Assembly: GCA_902780525.1 (NCBI GenBank) | Contig: CACZFL010000007.1 | Coordinates: forward strand, 27,972 to 91,971 | Length of the DNA: 64,000 nucleotides | Direction: 5' to 3' | Source of the DNA: an uncultured bacterium | Lineage (GTDB): Bacteria > Cyanobacteriota > Vampirovibrionia > Gastranaerophilales > Gastranaerophilaceae | Shown: positions 37,166 to 45,682 of the stretch, piece after piece | Layout: each line of letters opens with the position of its first letter | How positions within the stretch are numbered: position 1 is the stretch's first letter | Position numbers and translations under genes: made by a program | The notes under the pieces: model-generated | Databases searched by the model: none | Seen by the model: the letters and a program-made list of their open reading frames with translations, nothing else | What the model was told of the DNA's origin: nothing

Positions 37166-37779
37166 TAATCTCCCTGCTGGTCATACTGTAATGAATACAT
37201 ATACATATAGTACAGTAATGACTGTCTGTTTTCCTCATTCATACCATAACAGGACAAAGTATACTCATTATCATAAACAATATCTCTTTTTGTCACTGTT
37301 GCTTTAAATATTATTGTACCATAATCCCCCGGTAAAATTAACTCACAATCAAATTGTTGTTCTACCTCCAATTCAGTCGAACTTATACAAACTATTTTAT
37401 CAATTGAAATATCAGAAGTTTTTACCGTAATTATATTATCATTGCGCTTAAGTTTTAATGTTTCTATGGCATCTACGCTTTTAATTTCAGAATCAGGCGT
37501 CAATTTTACTGCATTATAGTCAAGTTCAATTGTAAAATTGTCTTCAAGCGGAGAAGTTATTACTACCGTATTAAAATCTATTGTACCCATTTTTGAAAAA
37601 ATCTTAACTGTCAAAGGCTTTCCGACTTCAAGGTACTCAATATAACGCATAAAGTACTTTGGAAGTTCGACTGTCATTCTGTCATCCAAAACATCATTTA
37701 CTTCGCCAATAATTTCAACAAGGTTATCACCCTTGTATATATTTATGCTTAGTTTTTGTCCTGAGTGAATTAGTTCCAT
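37165..37779 (-). CDS. PilZ/YcgR-like protein (degenerate c-di-GMP motifs)
   Basis: 204 residues in two beta-rich halves. The N-terminal half (GQKLSINIYKGDNLVEIIGE) looks like the YcgR N-terminal PilZN domain. The C-terminal half resembles a PilZ barrel, beginning LKLKRNDNIITVKTSDIS and ending in the helix EENRQSLLYYMYMYSLQY that follows the barrel in this family. The c-di-GMP ligands (RxxxR and D/NxSxxG) are not clearly intact: only KR and DIS remain. Binding may be lost or altered. It is coupled to the TPR gene by a TAATG overlap. Confidence 0.5.
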   Translation of the reverse strand: MELIHSGQKLSINIYKGDNLVEIIGEVNDVLDDRMTVELPKYFMRYIEYLEVGKPLTVKIFSKMGTIDFNTVVITSPLEDNFTIELDYNAVKLTPDSEIKSVDAIETLKLKRNDNIITVKTSDISIDKIVCISSTELEVEQQFDCELILPGDYGTIIFKATVTKRDIVYDNEYTLSCYGMNEENRQSLLYYMYMYSLQYDQQGD

Positions 37780-37819
37780 ATATACATTATAATTTATTTT
37801 TAGTAAAATACCAATACTC

Positions 37820-40800
37820 TTAATAAGGTAATGACTCTATGAAATCCGGAAGCTTTTCATTTGAAGAAGGTACTTCTCTTTGTTTAAGCGATTTTTGACT
37901 GTATGATATCCAGTTAAATGTAATTACTGATGATGGTTTTTCAAGAATACCGTTTATTACAGTCCTGAATTCTTTTGTATTTTTCATTGGAAGCTGTGGA
38001 AGTTTATCTATATCATCTACCTTAATATTAAGTTTATTATCATCGCCTGTGAGCATTATCATTAATTTATTAATTGAAAACTCACCGAACGAACCAAGAC
38101 CGCTAACAATTTCATCTGACAATCTGCCTAAAACAACCAGTTTAGCGTAATCATTAGATGGATAGTACTGACCTTTTATAAATAACGCCATCAGAGGACC
38201 CTGTGACTGAAGCATTTTTATATTTGCAACACCGTTTTTAAGTTCAATATCACCTCTGAGGTATTTAAACAAACCGGTATCTTTTAATGTTATAGCTTTT
38301 GTAACAACACTTAACGATGTTCTTAGCATATTATCAGCAATAACGTTTTGCGCATATAACAAGTGTTCTAATTTGCCAAGCGTGCCCATATGTCCATTTC
38401 TTACATCAAATTTAACACTGCCGTTAAGCGATTCTTTAGATGAAAGATTACCTTGTAAAGATGAATCAAAATCCATAACACCACTCACAGAATCTTTATG
38501 TGGAGTTATAACATCAAAAATGGGTGCAGCACTAATACCTCTGCCCTGAATATTTGTATTAAACTGCTCAGTTCTAAGATTAAAATCAATTTTACCTGCT
38601 AATTTACCATTATATGCTTCTGCTGACATATTATTAATATGAGCAACATTATTAAATAATGAAAAATCTGTATTAAATGCAGCTAAATAAAGTGATGAGT
38701 TATATAAAGAAGCAGAAAGCCGTTCAGAATATAATTTTCCCTCTTCAATACTAATAGGAAGTGAAGATACAAGTTTATCCTTATACATCAAAACCGTATC
38801 AGTATTCAGATATTTTGATTTGATATTAATATTTTTAACCTTAAGTTCATTAGTAAAATCAGTAGATACAGTTGCATTCAACCCTGCAGACATATCATCA
38901 ATTTTTAGAACCGGAGCATTGATGTTAACAATATTTTTGTTAAACTCTGCTGTTAAGTTATTTGCAACAAGCTGAAAATAGCTTGCAACCAGATTTTGTA
39001 CCGATAATTGCCCTACAATTTCAGGATTATTAATACTACCATTTGCAAATATATCGCATTTTAACTGTGCAACAATATCATTTACATTCAAATTAACCGG
39101 CTGAGGAATGAATACTCTGATATTTTTAAGAGTTGGTTGTTTAAAATTTTCAATACTTCCGGTAATAATAATTTTTTTATTATTTTTTAAATTAGATTTA
39201 AGGTTATTAGAAAAATTATCATTAAAAGCTGACAAGCTGAAATCATCAAGCTTTAAAATGTTATTATCAATTTTTGCCGAAAGATTTATTAAAGAAGGCT
39301 CATTAAGAAGCATTGCTTTAATTATATGTACTTGGCCTTCAATAGTTTGTGATTCTTTTGTCCCGCCTATATTAAGTTTAATTGGGTATATACCGGAGGT
39401 TTTAGTAAATCCGCTCAGGTCTTTAGAGTTTATAAAACCGTCAAAAGAGATACTGAATATCATATTAGCATTATTATAATCAGTTATTTCAGCCTTTGCC
39501 TGTACTTTTGAATTAGGCATGAAGATATTTGTATCAGGGATACGGATGTTATTGTTATCAATAATAACTTTAACCAAAGGTAACTTAATAAATTCCGTTT
39601 TTTCCGGTTTTAATAAAATATTTGATATGTATGCTACATTTTCTTTATTTGTATCTACCTTTAATGAATCAAAAGTAAGAGAATTATTATTTCTTGTGGC
39701 TTTAAAATTCTCTATTTGAATATTCTCTTTATGTATAATATTATCAGGATTTCCTGATATTTTTGCATTAAGAGAGATAATTCCTTTTTCTATACCGTAG
39801 GAATCAGGAAATAAATTAGTGAGAGGCACCTTACTCATAAGCAATTCCATGTCAAGATTTTTATTAAAAGTTCCCCTAAGAACAATTGGTGCAGAGTTAA
39901 CATATCCTGCTGCATTAGTAATTGTAATTATATTGTTTGAGAAATCTACATCTGAGTTAATATCTTTAATGCAAAGTTTTCCTGCTTTAATAAACGCATT
40001 ATTAATTTTAAGAAAACCGTTTGATTTAATTTTCTTTAAATCACCTTTTACCGTAAAATCGGCAAGCATAGTACCATCAATTTTATCAATTACTTTATAT
40101 TTTGAACAATCTACAAAAAGCTTTAATTTGCTATATACATCAGATAATTTAATCTCATCAGTTTTTACTTTTAAATCAAATTCAGGCTTTTTTGAGTTAT
40201 TAATCACACCCTGAGCGTATATTTTTTTGTCCTGCGTTGCATATATATTTGAGAGAATACCGGTTTTATTTCCTAAAAATGTCAGGTAAATAAAACTCTT
40301 TGGATTTTTATTATCTTTATCAAGAACAGAAATATTATCAATATTGGCAAGACCTGATATCTGAAGTTCGTTGTCAAAATTATTATAAAGTTTCAAATCA
40401 GCCATAATATCGGCATGGAATTCAAGGTCTTCGACTTTATCAACAAATTCGCGGAGCGATATATCTGTCTTGTAATTTTTGTCTGCTTCAATATTTGGGG
40501 TTATTGACAGATTATACTTGATATATTGAGTGTTATCTATATAAAAATCACCCTCTGATACAACTTTTAGGTTTTTAAAATTATCAAGTTTTGTAAGCTC
40601 TAAATTAGTTCCTTTAATAGCATAGATTTTATTTTTATCTACATCTTTGTATCCTATATTGTAATTTTTTAACTGAAGATTCGGATACATGTCATATTCT
40701 TTAGAATCAAGTTTTTCAAAAAGTTGAGATAAATATTTATCTTTTGAGCTCGTTTTTACAATAAATTTATCAGCATATATTCTGTTAACCGCGACCTCAT

Positions 40801-41083
40801 CTTTAAACAGCGTTGACCACGGTACAAAGAATTTAACATTATCAAGCTGCCCGAATTTTTGACCATCAACATACATAAGATGCATAACAGGTGCTTTAAT
40901 TTTTAGCGAAGGACCAAATCTAAATATAAGTTTTTCTATATGAACATTTATACCAAGCTCCTGAGCAAATTGTTTTTCAACCTGTGGAACAAATCGTGTT
41001 GCATCAATTGGTATAAAACATACTGATATACAGAATGAAATTATTATTAAAACGCATATAATATAATTTTTGTATTTTTTCAT
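37820..41083 (-). CDS. AsmA/TamB-like envelope protein
   Basis: A 1,087-residue protein with one N-terminal signal anchor (YIICVLIIISFCISVCFI), then an AsmA-like N-terminal segment (TRFVPQVEKQFAQELGINVHIEKLIF; longer than I quote contiguously elsewhere) and very long alternating beta-strand sequence. The C-terminus has the AsmA C-terminal pattern: FDVRNGHMGTLGKLEHLL, then LRGDIELKNGVANI and IKGQYYPSNDYAKLVVLGRL. Family members form periplasm-spanning beta-groove bridges for lipid transport to the outer membrane. It starts one base after the MalK-type ATPase gene ends, so the two are coupled. Confidence 0.8.
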   Translation of the reverse strand: MKKYKNYIICVLIIISFCISVCFIPIDATRFVPQVEKQFAQELGINVHIEKLIFRFGPSLKIKAPVMHLMYVDGQKFGQLDNVKFFVPWSTLFKDEVAVNRIYADKFIVKTSSKDKYLSQLFEKLDSKEYDMYPNLQLKNYNIGYKDVDKNKIYAIKGTNLELTKLDNFKNLKVVSEGDFYIDNTQYIKYNLSITPNIEADKNYKTDISLREFVDKVEDLEFHADIMADLKLYNNFDNELQISGLANIDNISVLDKDNKNPKSFIYLTFLGNKTGILSNIYATQDKKIYAQGVINNSKKPEFDLKVKTDEIKLSDVYSKLKLFVDCSKYKVIDKIDGTMLADFTVKGDLKKIKSNGFLKINNAFIKAGKLCIKDINSDVDFSNNIITITNAAGYVNSAPIVLRGTFNKNLDMELLMSKVPLTNLFPDSYGIEKGIISLNAKISGNPDNIIHKENIQIENFKATRNNNSLTFDSLKVDTNKENVAYISNILLKPEKTEFIKLPLVKVIIDNNNIRIPDTNIFMPNSKVQAKAEITDYNNANMIFSISFDGFINSKDLSGFTKTSGIYPIKLNIGGTKESQTIEGQVHIIKAMLLNEPSLINLSAKIDNNILKLDDFSLSAFNDNFSNNLKSNLKNNKKIIITGSIENFKQPTLKNIRVFIPQPVNLNVNDIVAQLKCDIFANGSINNPEIVGQLSVQNLVASYFQLVANNLTAEFNKNIVNINAPVLKIDDMSAGLNATVSTDFTNELKVKNINIKSKYLNTDTVLMYKDKLVSSLPISIEEGKLYSERLSASLYNSSLYLAAFNTDFSLFNNVAHINNMSAEAYNGKLAGKIDFNLRTEQFNTNIQGRGISAAPIFDVITPHKDSVSGVMDFDSSLQGNLSSKESLNGSVKFDVRNGHMGTLGKLEHLLYAQNVIADNMLRTSLSVVTKAITLKDTGLFKYLRGDIELKNGVANIKMLQSQGPLMALFIKGQYYPSNDYAKLVVLGRLSDEIVSGLGSFGEFSINKLMIMLTGDDNKLNIKVDDIDKLPQLPMKNTKEFRTVINGILEKPSSVITFNWISYSQKSLKQREVPSSNEKLPDFIESLPY

Positions 41084-41084
41084 T

Positions 41085-42113
41085 TTAAATTACTTCCCCG
41101 CTGTCACCATTAAAGAAATACATATCCTCTGTCGAGATATGAAGTGTAATTGTTGTATCAAACTTATAATCTAAAGGGATTTTTGCCGTACATTTATTCC
41201 CGTTCAGATAAAAATAAACAATTCTTTCGCCGCCTGTCATTTCAACAATATCAACAGGCACTGTTATATCATAATTACCGCTAATCATTTTTTCAGCTCT
41301 TATACCAATATTTACATCACCTGTAATATCTTTACCGGAATATAATTCAGTACCGTTTATGGTAAATTTGCCGTTTTGGATATTAACAGGAATAAAATTC
41401 ATCTGACCGATAAAACCTGCAACAAACTTATTTCTCGGATTATTATAAATTTGATTTGGAGTATCAGCCTGCTGGATTTTACCCTTATCAAGAACAACTA
41501 TCCTATCACCCATAGTTAATGCTTCAGTCTGGTCGTGAGTTACATAAATAAATGTAGTCTGAAGTTTCTGGTGAAGCTTTTTAATCTCAGAGCGCATCTG
41601 CACACGAAGATTAGCATCAAGGTTAGATAATGGCTCATCCATTAAAAATACTTTAGGCTGCCTTACAATAGCTCTGCCTAATGCTACCCTTTGTCTTTGT
41701 CCACCTGAAAGTTGTCTTGGTTTTCTGTCAAGCAGTTCCTCTAGATTTAAAGATTTAGCAACCTCTCTTACTTTTTCATCAATAGTATTTTTATCATATT
41801 TACGCATCTTTAAGCCAAATGCAATATTATCGTACACACTCATATGCGGATATAGTGCGTAACTCTGAAAAACAAAGGCAATATCTCTGTCTTTTGGGTG
41901 AATATTGTTTACAACTTTACTGTCAATAAGAATTTCACCGCCGGTAATGTCTTCTAAACCTGATATTAATCTGAGTATAGTAGATTTACCGCAACCGGAA
42001 GAGCCTACAAGTACAATGAATTCCTTATCTTTTATTTCCAGGTTTATGTTATCGATAATATTTTTTTTACCGTCATAACTTTTAATAAGATTTTTTAAAA
42101 CAACGCTGCTCAC
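41085..42113 (-). CDS. ABC transporter ATP-binding protein, MalK/UgpC type
   Basis: 342 residues. The ABC ATPase domain has Walker A GSSGCGKST (37-45), a Q-loop FVFQSYALYPHMSV, the signature LSGGQRQRVALGRAI, Walker B VFLMDEPLSNLDA and the switch TFIYVTHDQTEA. A C-terminal TOBE/OB region (from ~240) is typical of CUT1 sugar importers. No permease or binding protein is nearby, so it may serve several importers, as MsmK does. GTG start with AGGGGAG 5 bases upstream. It lies between the pseudo-kinase and AsmA-like genes. Confidence 0.93.
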   Translation of the reverse strand: MSSVVLKNLIKSYDGKKNIIDNINLEIKDKEFIVLVGSSGCGKSTILRLISGLEDITGGEILIDSKVVNNIHPKDRDIAFVFQSYALYPHMSVYDNIAFGLKMRKYDKNTIDEKVREVAKSLNLEELLDRKPRQLSGGQRQRVALGRAIVRQPKVFLMDEPLSNLDANLRVQMRSEIKKLHQKLQTTFIYVTHDQTEALTMGDRIVVLDKGKIQQADTPNQIYNNPRNKFVAGFIGQMNFIPVNIQNGKFTINGTELYSGKDITGDVNIGIRAEKMISGNYDITVPVDIVEMTGGERIVYFYLNGNKCTAKIPLDYKFDTTITLHISTEDMYFFNGDSGEVI

Positions 42114-42137
42114 AAAGACTCCCCTTATTTAATTCAA

Positions 42138-43217
42138 TTAATCAACAGGAATAATAATATAAAATCCTGTGCTCTTAAGGATTTTAGATTCTGCCCATAC
42201 AATACCGTTAAGAGTTTGGACTAAATTTTTTACTGATGCAAGAACGATTGAACGTAAAATATTTTTTCTGTTTACAGAATCAAGTATCCTGTAAGGATCA
42301 AACATACATTCAAGTTCATTTTCAGTTAAAATCATTGCTGTACTTGATATCCCGATTTTGGTATAGTTGCCTGGTCTTAAGCCCTTGGCAGCAAGCTCAT
42401 CATCATCAGGAGTGGATAAATCAATAATCAGCTCGCCTATATCAATTGATTTTAAAATTACTTCAAGCAAATCCTGAATAATATTTCTTAATATTTCACG
42501 GTCAGCTGAAATAGTCTTTTTAAAATTTTCATCAATGTTAGTAACAATTTTTACATCTTTATTTTTATACAGTTGCTCGTTAAATTTAACAAGTGATGTA
42601 ATAAGTGCCTGAACATCAAAGGGTTTGTTATCAGGCCTTTTTAACAACATTTCCGTTTGTGATAACTCAAGTAATTTATCTACAAAGTATAATAAATCGG
42701 AAGAATTTTTATTTATTATTTTGACATATTTGCTCTGCTGTTCAGACATATCACCGCCAAGACCGTCTGACATAGCCTGAGAGAATCCAACAATAGACTG
42801 TATTGGTGATTTTAAATCATTCGATAACTTTGATAAAAAATTATTTTTATCTCTGTTTACAACTTTATAATCCTCATCATGAACATTATTCTCAAAAGTT
42901 TCAGATGTTCTGAAGTCAAGGACGTAGCCTTCTTCAACTTCTCTTGCAGTCATATTAAAGTATTGCTCTTTATCCTTAATTTTAATGATAGAAGCCGAGT
43001 TATTTATAACTGAGTTAGATATAATATTATTTGAGTTTTCTATAAAATCAGAAATATTTGATGTCATTAAATGCATTTTTGGAGCTTCAAAAAACTCTGA
43101 AGCAATATCATTAACCCATTGAATTTTCCCATCTCTGTCACAAAATATAACAGCATCCGGAAGAGCCTTTTCGACATCAATAGAGTTTGTTTTAAATAAT
43201 ATTTTTTTAAAGTCCAT
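42138..43217 (-). CDS. PAS-domain pseudo-histidine kinase
   Basis: 359 residues: a PAS domain (~15-105; PDAVIFCDRDGKIQWVNDIA) followed by a HisKA-like helix pair and a HATPase-like region. In LSNDLKSPIQSIVGFSQAM the phospho-acceptor His of 'SHELRTP' is replaced by Asn (N133). The ATP lid is also degraded: the N-box position reads DLLEVILKS, and no DxGxG (G1) or GxGLG (G2) motif remains. The helical fold is otherwise intact, which argues for a retained signalling role rather than decay. ATG 43217 with AGAGGTG upstream is chosen over a GTG two codons earlier. It is first in the operon with the ATPase and AsmA genes. Confidence 0.8.
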   Translation of the reverse strand: MDFKKILFKTNSIDVEKALPDAVIFCDRDGKIQWVNDIASEFFEAPKMHLMTSNISDFIENSNNIISNSVINNSASIIKIKDKEQYFNMTAREVEEGYVLDFRTSETFENNVHDEDYKVVNRDKNNFLSKLSNDLKSPIQSIVGFSQAMSDGLGGDMSEQQSKYVKIINKNSSDLLYFVDKLLELSQTEMLLKRPDNKPFDVQALITSLVKFNEQLYKNKDVKIVTNIDENFKKTISADREILRNIIQDLLEVILKSIDIGELIIDLSTPDDDELAAKGLRPGNYTKIGISSTAMILTENELECMFDPYRILDSVNRKNILRSIVLASVKNLVQTLNGIVWAESKILKSTGFYIIIPVD

Positions 43218-43351
43218 GTTCACTCACCTCTTAATATGAAAATTTTATCACAAAGGGTTATAAGGGTAAATATAATACTGTTAAAAAATAATTAAATTTT
43301 CATAAAATATCGATTTTTTGTATTAATATATGAAAAGAAAAGGAAATATAA

Positions 43352-44380
43352 ATGAAATACAAAGATTATTATGAAATACTAGGAGTAAGTCGTGATGCTG
43401 ACAGCAGCGCAATTAAATCAGCATACAGAAAGCTTGCCAGAAAATATCACCCTGACGTAAATAAAACAAAAGAAGCTGAAGAAAAATTTAAGGATATTAA
43501 TGAAGCATATGAGGTTCTGTCAGATAAAAACAAAAGACAAAGATATGACAGCCTTGGTTCAAACTGGCAGAGTGGTGCGGATTATACTCCTCCGCCTGGA
43601 TTTGAAAACTTTAACTTTAATTTTAATCAGAGTGGTGCACAGAGTTTTAACTTTGGCGGCGGTAATTTTTCCGACTTTTTCAGCTCATTATTCGGTGACA
43701 TGATGGGTGGAACGAGCAGTAATGCCGGGAATTTTAGCAATTTCTCAGATTTCGGATTTAACCAGGCTGGCACTAACACTTCTTATACACGCTCATCAGC
43801 ACGTGAAAAACAAGAAGATTTGGACATTACTAAAACGTTGAACGTAACTGCAAAAGAAATTTTTGATGGTAAACCTATAACAGTGACATTTACAGAGTTT
43901 GAAAAATGCACAGAATGTCATGGCGGAAAATATTGTTCAAATTGTGGCGGAACAGGGATTGTTTCAACTCCGAAAAATGTAAAAGTTAAATTACCTAAAG
44001 GAATAGAAGAAGGAAAAAAGATTCGCCTTAAAGGGGAAGGGAAAAAAGACAGATTCGGACGAAAAGGTGATTTATATTTTGTTGTACACTTTAAAGACAA
44101 CGAATATGAATTTGACGGTGCAAACCTAACAAAAGATGTTGAGATTACGCCACCCGAAGCTGTTTTAGGCTGCACAAAGGATATTCAAACACTTCACGGC
44201 AAAATCAATATTAAAATCCCTGCAGGAGTATCTAGCGGACAATCATTAAGATTAAAACAACTCGGACTTCCAAAAACTTCCGGGTTAGGCGACTTAAACG
44301 CAAGAATAAAAATTGTTATACCAAAGAACATGAAAACGGAAGTAATTGATTTATATAAAAAGATTGCTGCAATATCATAA
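43352..44380 (+). CDS. DnaJ-like co-chaperone with a single-site zinc finger
   Basis: 342 residues. An N-terminal J domain (HPD at 33-35) stimulates DnaK ATPase. It is followed by a Gly/Phe/Asn-rich linker (~75-155), then a shortened zinc region with only four cysteines (C186, C189, C195, C198 in CTECHGGKYCSNCGGTG) instead of eight, then two beta C-terminal substrate-binding domains (KIRLKGEGKKDRFGRKGDLY). It is intermediate between DnaJ (two zinc sites) and CbpA (none). AAAGGA precedes the start. Transcription is divergent from the pseudo-kinase operon. Confidence 0.9.
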   Translation: MKYKDYYEILGVSRDADSSAIKSAYRKLARKYHPDVNKTKEAEEKFKDINEAYEVLSDKNKRQRYDSLGSNWQSGADYTPPPGFENFNFNFNQSGAQSFNFGGGNFSDFFSSLFGDMMGGTSSNAGNFSNFSDFGFNQAGTNTSYTRSSAREKQEDLDITKTLNVTAKEIFDGKPITVTFTEFEKCTECHGGKYCSNCGGTGIVSTPKNVKVKLPKGIEEGKKIRLKGEGKKDRFGRKGDLYFVVHFKDNEYEFDGANLTKDVEITPPEAVLGCTKDIQTLHGKINIKIPAGVSSGQSLRLKQLGLPKTSGLGDLNARIKIVIPKNMKTEVIDLYKKIAAIS

Positions 44381-44406
44381 AATTTTAAATGTAAAGAAAA
44401 TGATGA

Positions 44407-45048
44407 TTAATTTTCATCGTCTTCAATTTTTTCCTGTTTAAGCAGCTCTTTTTTTATCTTATCAAGTGCGTTTTGAATAATTCTTGATATTCTTGACTGA
44501 GAAATATTAAACTCAATTGCAATATCTTTAAGTTTTTTATCATAAAAATACTTTGCTTCAATTAAATCCTGTTCTCTTTGTGAGAGGTTTTTCATAAGTT
44601 CACAAATACGTTTTTTTAACTCAACAATCTCAGCCTTTTCGTCAGGGGTTCTGTGATAATCTTTAATTTGAGTAGGGTTCTCGGCATCTTCCATTTCATC
44701 TATTGATAAAATTGTTTTATAAACGGCATCTTTGATTTGTTCTTTTTCTTCTTTGGTATCGTTTTTCATAACGTACCATTTATATCTTCTGCGCATTTCA
44801 TTCCTAATTGCCCATTTGATAGCTTTTGTAAGGTATGAAGAATTAAAATCATCACTTCTGTTATGAGTATTAATAGTGAGATAATACACAGTATAATTAG
44901 CAAGCGCAATAACTTCCGATAGCTCAATTAATCCGAGATTAGAGAATTTTTTAAACTCAACCTTAGATACAGTTTCAATTAAATCTTTATACTGAGAAAG
45001 ATTAGCCCTACCTTCTCTCTCTTTGTTAATAGCTTTTAAATCCTTCAT
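44407..45048 (-). CDS. Sigma-70 family RNA polymerase sigma factor
   Basis: 213 residues. Region 2 is represented by ANYTVYYLTIN and SSYLTKAIKWAIRNEMRRRY (DNA melting/-10 recognition). Region 4 is clear: LSQREQDLIEAKYF, then the helix-turn-helix LKDIAIEFNISQSRISRIIQ. It lacks region 1.1 and looks like a SigB/SigF/FliA-class alternative factor, with an unusual region 2. The ATG has no Shine-Dalgarno; TATTAT ends five bases before it, so it may be leaderless. It is divergent from the small lipoprotein gene. Its regulon is unknown. Confidence 0.82.
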   Translation of the reverse strand: MKDLKAINKEREGRANLSQYKDLIETVSKVEFKKFSNLGLIELSEVIALANYTVYYLTINTHNRSDDFNSSYLTKAIKWAIRNEMRRRYKWYVMKNDTKEEKEQIKDAVYKTILSIDEMEDAENPTQIKDYHRTPDEKAEIVELKKRICELMKNLSQREQDLIEAKYFYDKKLKDIAIEFNISQSRISRIIQNALDKIKKELLKQEKIEDDEN

Positions 45049-45156
45049 ATAATATAATATTAGCTAAAAATATATGTAATTGCAAGAATTAAAACAATAT
45101 TAATAATTGTATATGATAAAAATACATGATAAAATGAATATGAAGAGGGAAATACT

Positions 45157-45651
45157 ATGAATATTAAAACAACAATAAGGTCATTACTGCTTATATCACT
45201 AACTGCTTGCCTTATGACCACAAGCAATATATATGTAAAGGCTAATTCAGCAACACAAACGAAGCAACCACCGGTTCAGACTGCACAAGGAATATATGTT
45301 AAGCCGCTAACAGTTGTAAACTCACCGAAAACGTATCTTAACAAATCTATTATAATGGAAGCAAAATTTGATAAATTCTCAACTCTTGGGTTGGATTATA
45401 AACCGGCATTCAAATCATCGGAGCAATACATATCGTTTTTAATTAAGAGAGATGATACAACTTTTAATATTCCGCTTTCGGAGATGAAATTGTTCATCAA
45501 GCGTGATATGGCAGAAAAATTTATAGACCTTAAAACAAATGACGAAATCCAAATAAAAGGTGTTGTATTTTCAGATGCACTGGGTGATACCTGGGTAGAT
45601 GTCAATGAACTTAAAATTACTAAAAAAGCTCCTGAAACAACAAAGAAATAG
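45157..45651 (+). CDS. Small exported protein, probable lipoprotein
   Basis: 164 residues. A signal peptide has a lipobox-like LTAC with Cys18; Sec cleavage after KANS is the alternative. The mature part is a compact beta-rich domain (YLNKSIIMEAKFDKFST; NDEIQIKGVVFSDALGDTWV) resembling an OB fold, with a basic, Thr-rich tail. No family recognised. AGAGGGA lies 7 bases before the ATG, and a likely -10 (GATAAAAT) about 25 bases upstream. It sits 31 bp before the GH57 gene and may be co-transcribed. Confidence 0.7.
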   Translation: MNIKTTIRSLLLISLTACLMTTSNIYVKANSATQTKQPPVQTAQGIYVKPLTVVNSPKTYLNKSIIMEAKFDKFSTLGLDYKPAFKSSEQYISFLIKRDDTTFNIPLSEMKLFIKRDMAEKFIDLKTNDEIQIKGVVFSDALGDTWVDVNELKITKKAPETTKK

Positions 45652-45682
45652 ATTTAATAATTAGTTTATCTGAGAGGATTAT

